From assembly GCA_030638205.1 (NCBI GenBank), contig DAOWFB010000065.1, positions 1 to 10,142 of the forward strand: a DNA stretch of 10,142 nucleotides. Reading direction: 5' to 3'. A model generated the notes under the pieces. It had not been told where the DNA came from. It worked only from the letters and a program-made list of their open reading frames with translations, and searched no databases. The DNA comes from Thalassospiraceae bacterium (lineage in GTDB: Bacteria; Pseudomonadota; Alphaproteobacteria; Rhodospirillales; Magnetovibrionaceae). Shown here in pieces: positions 6,479-10,142 of this stretch (position 1 is the stretch's first letter; each line of letters opens with the position of its first letter). Both the position numbers and the translations under genes were made by a program.

Positions 6479-7705
6479 ATGAACAATATGAAACAAATCA
6501 ACCAAACTGGTCATATATTGCGCAGCCTTGCGGTAATTTCGGTTTTAATTCTGTCGGCATGCGCAAATGCTAAAACCATACCATCCACAACTGGCGGCAA
6601 TAGTTCGTGCGTTGAAACTGGTCGCTGGATAGACCCTCAAACCAGAACGTACATTTCCACAAACACCATTATCAAAAAAGCCGCCCGCCACGATGTTGTG
6701 CTTTTGGGTGAAGCCCACATGAATAACGATCATCATCTATGGCAATTGCAAACCATTGCGCAAATACATTCAATCAACCCAGATATTATTTTAGGTTTTG
6801 AAGCCTTCCCCCGTGAGGCTCAGGATGTATTGGACAAATGGATTGAAGGAGATTTAAGCGAGAAAGAATTTCTTGAACAAAGCAAGTGGAATGATTTTTG
6901 GAAATTTGATCCAGACCTTTATATGCCTCTGTTTAATTTTGCCCGTATAAACCGGGTGCCTATGGTGGCGCTTAATGTGAATAGATTACTTATCGGTAAA
7001 ATTTCTATAAATGGCTGGGACAATGTCAAAAAGTCTGAACGCGGTGATATTGATACCCCGGCAGCAGCTAGTGATGGTTATATTAAAATTCTCGAAGATG
7101 TTTTCGGGGAACACAAAGATGAAAAAGAGTTTGCATTTGATCGTTTTGTTGATGTGCAGCTAACCTGGGACCGTGCATTCGCCCAAGCAATAAATAAGAC
7201 AATTACCAAGGCGCTAAAAATGAACCAATCCACCGGAAAAAAACCGGTGATGGTAAATATAATTGGCCGCGGACACGTTGATTACGGTTTCGGCACCGCA
7301 CACCAACTTAGATCAATGGGGGTAAGCGATATAATGGCACTTACCCCGTGGGATGATTTTCAAAATTGTGACCGACTAAACGACGGCGGGGTTGCGGTTG
7401 CAGATGCCATTTTTGGTATCTCGGCAAAAATAGAACCGGATAAGCAGACGGAAAAACCAAAGTTGGGGGTATTTATAGAACAGGGCCAAGGCGGGGTTAC
7501 GGTTAATAAGGTTGCACCTAAAAGTGTAGCGGAAAATGCGGGAATTAAATCCGGAGACCTGTTAATTGATGCCGCGGGAGGAAAATTAAAAAGTCCAACC
7601 GATCTTATTAACGCCGTCAATAGCATGGCACCCGGCACATGGTTGCCGCTCAAGATTATCCGCAATGATAAAATGATTGAGGTTGTGGCCAAATTTAAGC
7701 GCTAA
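6479..7705 (+). CDS. ChaN-family lipoprotein with C-terminal PDZ domain
   Basis: A predicted envelope lipoprotein of 408 residues. The signal peptide (hydrophobic 16-26) ends in lipobox LSAC, lipidated Cys28. Residues about 48-300 form a ChaN-type haem-cofactor-binding domain (PF04187, formerly DUF399): VVLLGEAHMNNDHH (73-86), GFEAFPREAQ (106-115), NIIGRGHVDYGFG (260-272) and IMALTPWDD. ChaN of Campylobacter binds haem and is iron-regulated; haem binding here is inferred from family. Residues about 328-405 form a PDZ domain (VTVNKVAPKSVAENAGIKSGDLLI), which usually binds protein C-termini. It has no protease domain, so it may act as an adaptor. ATG 6479 is supported by AGGAT at 6468-6472, six bases upstream. 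Any promoter must lie in the 46-base divergent gap or inside the 5' end of the GGT gene. The last 11 bases overlap the convergent 44-codon gene, and no terminator is visible. Confidence 0.88.
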   Translation: MNNMKQINQTGHILRSLAVISVLILSACANAKTIPSTTGGNSSCVETGRWIDPQTRTYISTNTIIKKAARHDVVLLGEAHMNNDHHLWQLQTIAQIHSINPDIILGFEAFPREAQDVLDKWIEGDLSEKEFLEQSKWNDFWKFDPDLYMPLFNFARINRVPMVALNVNRLLIGKISINGWDNVKKSERGDIDTPAAASDGYIKILEDVFGEHKDEKEFAFDRFVDVQLTWDRAFAQAINKTITKALKMNQSTGKKPVMVNIIGRGHVDYGFGTAHQLRSMGVSDIMALTPWDDFQNCDRLNDGGVAVADAIFGISAKIEPDKQTEKPKLGVFIEQGQGGVTVNKVAPKSVAENAGIKSGDLLIDAAGGKLKSPTDLINAVNSMAPGTWLPLKIIRNDKMIEVVAKFKR

Positions 7706-7829
7706 GCAGCAATCCTACGAATCCGGAAACAAGCCCGGTGCATACACCGATGGCAAAAAGTCCATATCTGAGCACGCTTCGCTGATAACTTCTAAATTCG
7801 TTATTAAGGGATATAAGGTCGCTTGCCAT
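7695..7829 (-). CDS. Small single-span membrane protein (44 aa), unknown function
   Basis: An unrecognised 44-codon gene: ATG at 7829-7827, TAA at 7697-7695. The first half is polar (MASDLISLNNEFRSYQRSVL), the second half is one hydrophobic segment from about Tyr22 to Leu42 with Gly-spaced residues (FAIGVCTGLVSGFVGLLL). Topology is probably N-terminus in the cytoplasm, given Arg13, Arg17 and Arg21. The strongest evidence for translation is a near-perfect Shine-Dalgarno AGGAGA at 7841-7836 (minus), six bases from the ATG. The gene is convergent with the ChaN-like gene and overlaps its last 11 bases, so the two ends constrain one another. A CtrA-like box (7946-7929) lies about 100 bases upstream. 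It has no recognisable family motif. Confidence 0.62.
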   Translation of the reverse strand: MASDLISLNNEFRSYQRSVLRYGLFAIGVCTGLVSGFVGLLLSA

Positions 7830-7927
7830 GCTGTATCTCCTAAGGCGTTGGTCTCCCAAGGGTTAGTAGTGGGGCTGGTGGTTGGTGGGATTGAAAAACC
7901 TTTCCCAGCACCAATTAGAAGGCATTC

Positions 7928-8017
7928 ATGGTTAACAATGCGTTAGCAACACCAGATGAAGTTACATATCAAGATAAATACCGGAATATGCCCTCGATAT
8001 TGCATGGTGGGGCGTAG
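7928..8017 (+). CDS. Possible leader peptide (29 aa) upstream of hisZ
   Basis: ATG at 7928 follows AGAAGG (7917-7922) with five-base spacing, and the frame runs 29 codons to TAG at 8015-8017. The peptide begins MVNNALATPDEVTYQDKYRN and is hydrophilic, with one His near its end. The stop codon falls inside the hairpin at 8009-8030, and a terminator-like hairpin follows 54 bases later, an order reminiscent of an attenuator. There is no run of histidine codons as in classical his leaders, so this may be chance. Confidence 0.25.
   Translation: MVNNALATPDEVTYQDKYRNMPSILHGGA
7929..7946. promoter_or_regulatory. CtrA-like box upstream of the 44-codon gene
   Basis: The plus strand reads TTAA-CAATGCG-TTAG (7932-7946), a 7-of-8 match to the CtrA consensus TTAA-N7-TTAA. 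The minus strand reads TTAACCAT at 7936-7929, matching the CtrA half-site described in Caulobacter. It lies about 100 bases upstream of the minus-strand small membrane gene. A match of this size can occur by chance in AT-rich DNA. Confidence 0.3.
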
Positions 8018-8070
8018 CGGCCATACCCCCATCACATTATGGTCTAAATGCCCGAAAATGCCCCCCTGAG

Positions 8071-8112
8071 GCCGCACCGGGGCTAGCGATACTTGCGGGG
8101 CGGCTTTATTTT
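8071..8112 (+). terminator. Terminator-like hairpin in the hisZ leader
   Basis: GCCGCACC (8071-8078) pairs with GGGGCGGC (8097-8104) with one mismatch, enclosing an 18-base loop, and is followed by TTTATTTT (8105-8112). It lies 62 bases before hisZ and 365 bases after the ChaN-like stop. The upstream C-run (8061-8066) could alternatively pair with GGGG at 8079-8082, which would place one arm of the terminator in a loop. It may end an unseen small RNA or regulate hisZ. Confidence 0.45.
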
Positions 8113-8173
8113 CGCTACTAACCTAGGTCTGATTTAGCATTTCACATTATTATTTTGAGCGGCCAAGACCATC

Positions 8174-9331
8174 ATGAACGACACCCCCGATAACGCCCTG
8201 CTTCCCGCTGGAATGCAGGATGGACTGCCACCCGAAGCCGCCATGGAGGCAGACGCTGTTGCTTCCCTAATGACAACTTTTTCCTCGTGGGGATATCAGC
8301 GCGTAAAGCCGCCCCTGATGGAATTTGAAACAAGTCTATTGGGCGGTATAGGCAAAGCTCTGAGCTCAGAAGCATTTCGCCTGCAAGACCCTGTATCCAG
8401 ACGCATGATGGCGTTACGCCCTGATCAAACACCACAGGTGGCCCGTATTGCGGGTTCCAGAATGTCACATTCACCGCGCCCGCTTCGGCTTGCATATAGC
8501 GGCGAAATAGTTCGGGTTCAGGGATCGCAAATTCGTTCGGAGCGACAATTCGGACAAGTTGGTGCTGAACTTATCGGTTCGGGTACGTGGCAAGCAGATG
8601 TTGAGGTGGTGCTTATGGCTCTTGATGCACTCAAAGCAACAGGAATTAACGATATCACCGTTGATCTTGGCCTGCCTTCACTGGTGCCTGCCATTATAAA
8701 AGATATAAATCTGGATGAAAAAACAACAAGCGCACTTCGTACTGCGCTTAACCGCAAGGACGCATCCGAAATAACGGCACTAGAAAAAAATATTACCAAG
8801 GATGCAGCAAAAGCATTAACCGATATACTGGGCGCAGTTGGCCCCGCTGCCACAGCAATAAAAAAATTAAAATCAATAAAGCTTGATGGTGATGCCAAAG
8901 AACTAGTTGAAAGTTTATCGCGTGTAGTGGACGGAATATCATCGGCAAGGCCCGATGCATCCATTACCATAGACCCGGTTGAAAACCGTGGATTTGAATA
9001 TCACAGCGGTGTGGCATTTGCATTTTTCTCGATACATTCGCGCGGTGAACTTGGGCGCGGTGGACGTTATCAAACTAATTTTGGAAAAACCGTAGAACAG
9101 GCAACCGGACTGACCTTGTTTATGGATACAATTTTGAAAACCTTACCTGCCCGTCCGGCAAAAGATGCTATTCTTATGCCGTCTGAAACCAGCGATCCTG
9201 ACGCCAAAAAATTACGGGATGAAGGGTGGGTTGCAATCAAACAGCTTGATGATAAGGCTAGCCCTGAAGCAGAGGCAAAAAGGCTAGGATGCAGCCATGT
9301 TTTAAAAAACGGCAAAGTATCAAAAATTTAA
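8174..9331 (+). CDS. hisZ: ATP phosphoribosyltransferase regulatory subunit HisZ
   Basis: HisZ is a catalytically inactive histidyl-tRNA-synthetase paralogue that assembles with short-form HisG and is needed for the first, ATP-consuming step of histidine synthesis and its feedback control. The protein has 385 residues: N-terminal NALLPAGMQDGLPPEAA, motif-1-like GYQRVKPPLMEFE (40-52), motif-2-like FRLQDPVSRRMMALRPDQTPQVAR (68-91), SERQFGQVGAELIG (122-135), and GFEYHSGVAFAFFS from 273 followed by GELGRGGRYQ. The HisRS anticodon-binding domain is missing and the C-terminus is short, which favours HisZ over a true synthetase. ATG 8174 is chosen by family N-terminus; the upstream bases (GAGCGGCC) are a poor Shine-Dalgarno. 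purA starts 47 bases downstream with no terminator between, so they are probably one operon. HisZ implies a short-form hisG elsewhere in the genome. Confidence 0.94.
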   Translation: MNDTPDNALLPAGMQDGLPPEAAMEADAVASLMTTFSSWGYQRVKPPLMEFETSLLGGIGKALSSEAFRLQDPVSRRMMALRPDQTPQVARIAGSRMSHSPRPLRLAYSGEIVRVQGSQIRSERQFGQVGAELIGSGTWQADVEVVLMALDALKATGINDITVDLGLPSLVPAIIKDINLDEKTTSALRTALNRKDASEITALEKNITKDAAKALTDILGAVGPAATAIKKLKSIKLDGDAKELVESLSRVVDGISSARPDASITIDPVENRGFEYHSGVAFAFFSIHSRGELGRGGRYQTNFGKTVEQATGLTLFMDTILKTLPARPAKDAILMPSETSDPDAKKLRDEGWVAIKQLDDKASPEAEAKRLGCSHVLKNGKVSKI

Positions 9332-9378
9332 ACCAACTTCTAACAACAATTAGATATTCAAGAGGATAAATATTTAAA

Positions 9379-10142
9379 ATGGCCAACGTGGTAGTGGTCG
9401 GCTCGCAGTGGGGCGACGAAGGCAAAGGAAAGATTGTTGACTGGTTATCAGAGCGCGCCGATGTGGTGGTTCGCTTTCAAGGTGGCCACAACGCAGGGCA
9501 CACGCTTGTAATTGATGGGGATGTGTTCAAGCTGCACATCCTGCCAAGCGGGATAGTCCGCACGGGCAAGCTTTCGGTTATTGGCAACGGTGTTGTTCTT
9601 GACCCATGGAATTTATTAAATGAAATCGAAGGCCTGCGCGGCCAAGGCGTGGAAATAAGCCCGGCCAACCTAAAGGTTGCGGAAAATGCGCCGCTTATAT
9701 TGCCACTGCATGCCAACCTAGATAGCGCCCGCGAAGAAGCATTGGGCAAGGCCAAAATCGGCACCACCGGGCGCGGCATCGGGCCGGCCTATGAAGATAA
9801 GGTCGCCAGACGGGCAATTCGGGTCGGCGATCTGGCCGATAATGATCTTATCGCAGCCAAGGTGGAAAAAATGTTATTCCATCACAACGCGCTTTTAAGG
9901 GGCTATGGCCAGCCGGAAATAAACGGCGACGAGCTAACCGCCATGCTTTTGGAGCTTGCGCCCAAGATACTTCCCTATGTTGATACGGTCTGGAAAACAA
10001 TCGACGAGCAACGCAGCGCCGGTAAACGCATCCTGTTTGAAGGTGCGCAAGGAACCATGCTGGATATCGATCATGGCACCTATCCGTTCGTTACCTCATC
10101 AAACGTGGTTGCGGCGCAGGCGGCGGTTGGTTCGGGTCAGGG
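9379..10142 (+). CDS. purA: Adenylosuccinate synthetase, N-terminal part (3' end outside window)
   Basis: PurA condenses IMP with aspartate using GTP to give adenylosuccinate, the committed step to AMP, in the cytoplasm. The window holds 254 codons of a family usually near 430. Seen directly: MANVVVVGSQWGDEGKGK with catalytic Asp13, GGHNAGHT with catalytic His41 (same numbering as E. coli), IGTTGRGIGPAYEDK with the IMP-binding Thr and Arg, FEGAQGTMLDIDHGTYPFVTSSN, and the frame open to the last base. ATG 9379 has GAGGA at 9362-9366, a slightly long 12-base spacing, but matches the family start exactly. The hisZ-purA order is common in alphaproteobacteria (family knowledge). PurA regenerates the adenine nucleotide pool that histidine synthesis consumes. 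No frameshift or missing catalytic residue is seen. Confidence 0.98.
   Translation, partial: MANVVVVGSQWGDEGKGKIVDWLSERADVVVRFQGGHNAGHTLVIDGDVFKLHILPSGIVRTGKLSVIGNGVVLDPWNLLNEIEGLRGQGVEISPANLKVAENAPLILPLHANLDSAREEALGKAKIGTTGRGIGPAYEDKVARRAIRVGDLADNDLIAAKVEKMLFHHNALLRGYGQPEINGDELTAMLLELAPKILPYVDTVWKTIDEQRSAGKRILFEGAQGTMLDIDHGTYPFVTSSNVVAAQAAVGSGQ

Larger units (their letters stand above)
7842..8173. other. Structured intergenic region upstream of hisZ
   Basis: About 330 bases with no long frame. It holds a possible short peptide frame on the plus strand (7928-8017), a stable hairpin at 8009-8030 (GGGG-GTA paired with TAC-CCCC around one bulged C) and a terminator-like structure at 8071-8112 before hisZ. 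It also holds a CtrA-like box (7929-7946) that would serve the minus-strand small gene. No promoter with two good hexamers was found for hisZ. Confidence 0.45.

Noticed and set aside
7677..7946. An 89-codon plus-strand frame after the ChaN-like gene
   Set aside because: It starts inside the ChaN-like gene, has no family features, and covers the minus-strand 44-codon gene, which has a far better ribosome binding site and a coherent membrane-protein composition.
8518..8970. A 150-codon minus-strand frame within hisZ
   Set aside because: It is Ser/Ala-rich and antisense to the well-supported HisZ coding sequence; typical shadow of codon bias.
1..10142. Mobile elements, CRISPR arrays, tRNA or rRNA genes, or a defence island
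   Set aside because: No transposase, integrase, long terminal inverted repeats, repeat-spacer pattern, tRNA cloverleaf or rRNA segment was found; gene content is chromosomal core plus a few unknowns.

Overview
The window reads as a piece of an alphaproteobacterial chromosome of moderate GC (mid-40s percent by eye). The evidence is a DivK orthologue of the CtrA cell-cycle phosphorelay (Asp53 and the surrounding residues as in Caulobacter), a zinc-free ribosomal protein L33, the HisZ-PurA pair, and an RNase R with a lysine/arginine-rich tail next to rpmG. A marine Rhodospirillales- or SAR116-like lineage would fit, but the lineage below class level is inference. There is no sign of a phage, transposon, plasmid, CRISPR array, rRNA or tRNA.

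Layout. 1-261 is the C-terminal end of RNase R. 320-2089 is a secreted lipoprotein protease with PDZ and S41 (CtpA-like) domains. 2259-2426 is rpmG with a recognisable promoter and a strong terminator shared with the convergent divK (2875-2510). From 2876 to 3547 there is a non-coding-looking stretch that holds a tandem 18-bp repeat, a minus-strand terminator, and a previously easy-to-miss 32-codon hydrophobic gene. 4246-3548 is a CRP-like regulator, divergent from a 98-residue cysteine-containing protein of unknown function (4493-4789). 6432-4801 is a cytoplasmic gamma-glutamyltranspeptidase-family enzyme with an in-frame 3 x 27 bp tandem repeat. It is divergent from a ChaN-like lipoprotein with a C-terminal PDZ domain (6479-7705). 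The 3' end of that gene overlaps a second unlisted small membrane-protein gene, 44 codons on the minus strand (7829-7695). A structured 340-base intergenic region follows, then hisZ (8174-9331) and the first 254 codons of purA (9379 to window end).

How the genes relate. Most are housekeeping genes: RNA turnover, ribosome, cell-cycle signalling, histidine and purine synthesis. HisZ activates the first step of histidine synthesis, which consumes ATP, and PurA makes the AMP precursor, so the pair joins two linked branches of purine/histidine metabolism. Two envelope lipoproteins carry PDZ domains, one a protease and one a putative haem-binding protein. The GGT-family enzyme and the ChaN-like protein start only 46 bases apart in opposite directions.

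Nothing here amounts to an obviously new multi-gene system. The parts most worth a second look are the two tiny membrane-protein genes, the structured leader region upstream of hisZ, the repeat expansion in the GGT, and the repeated element upstream of divK.
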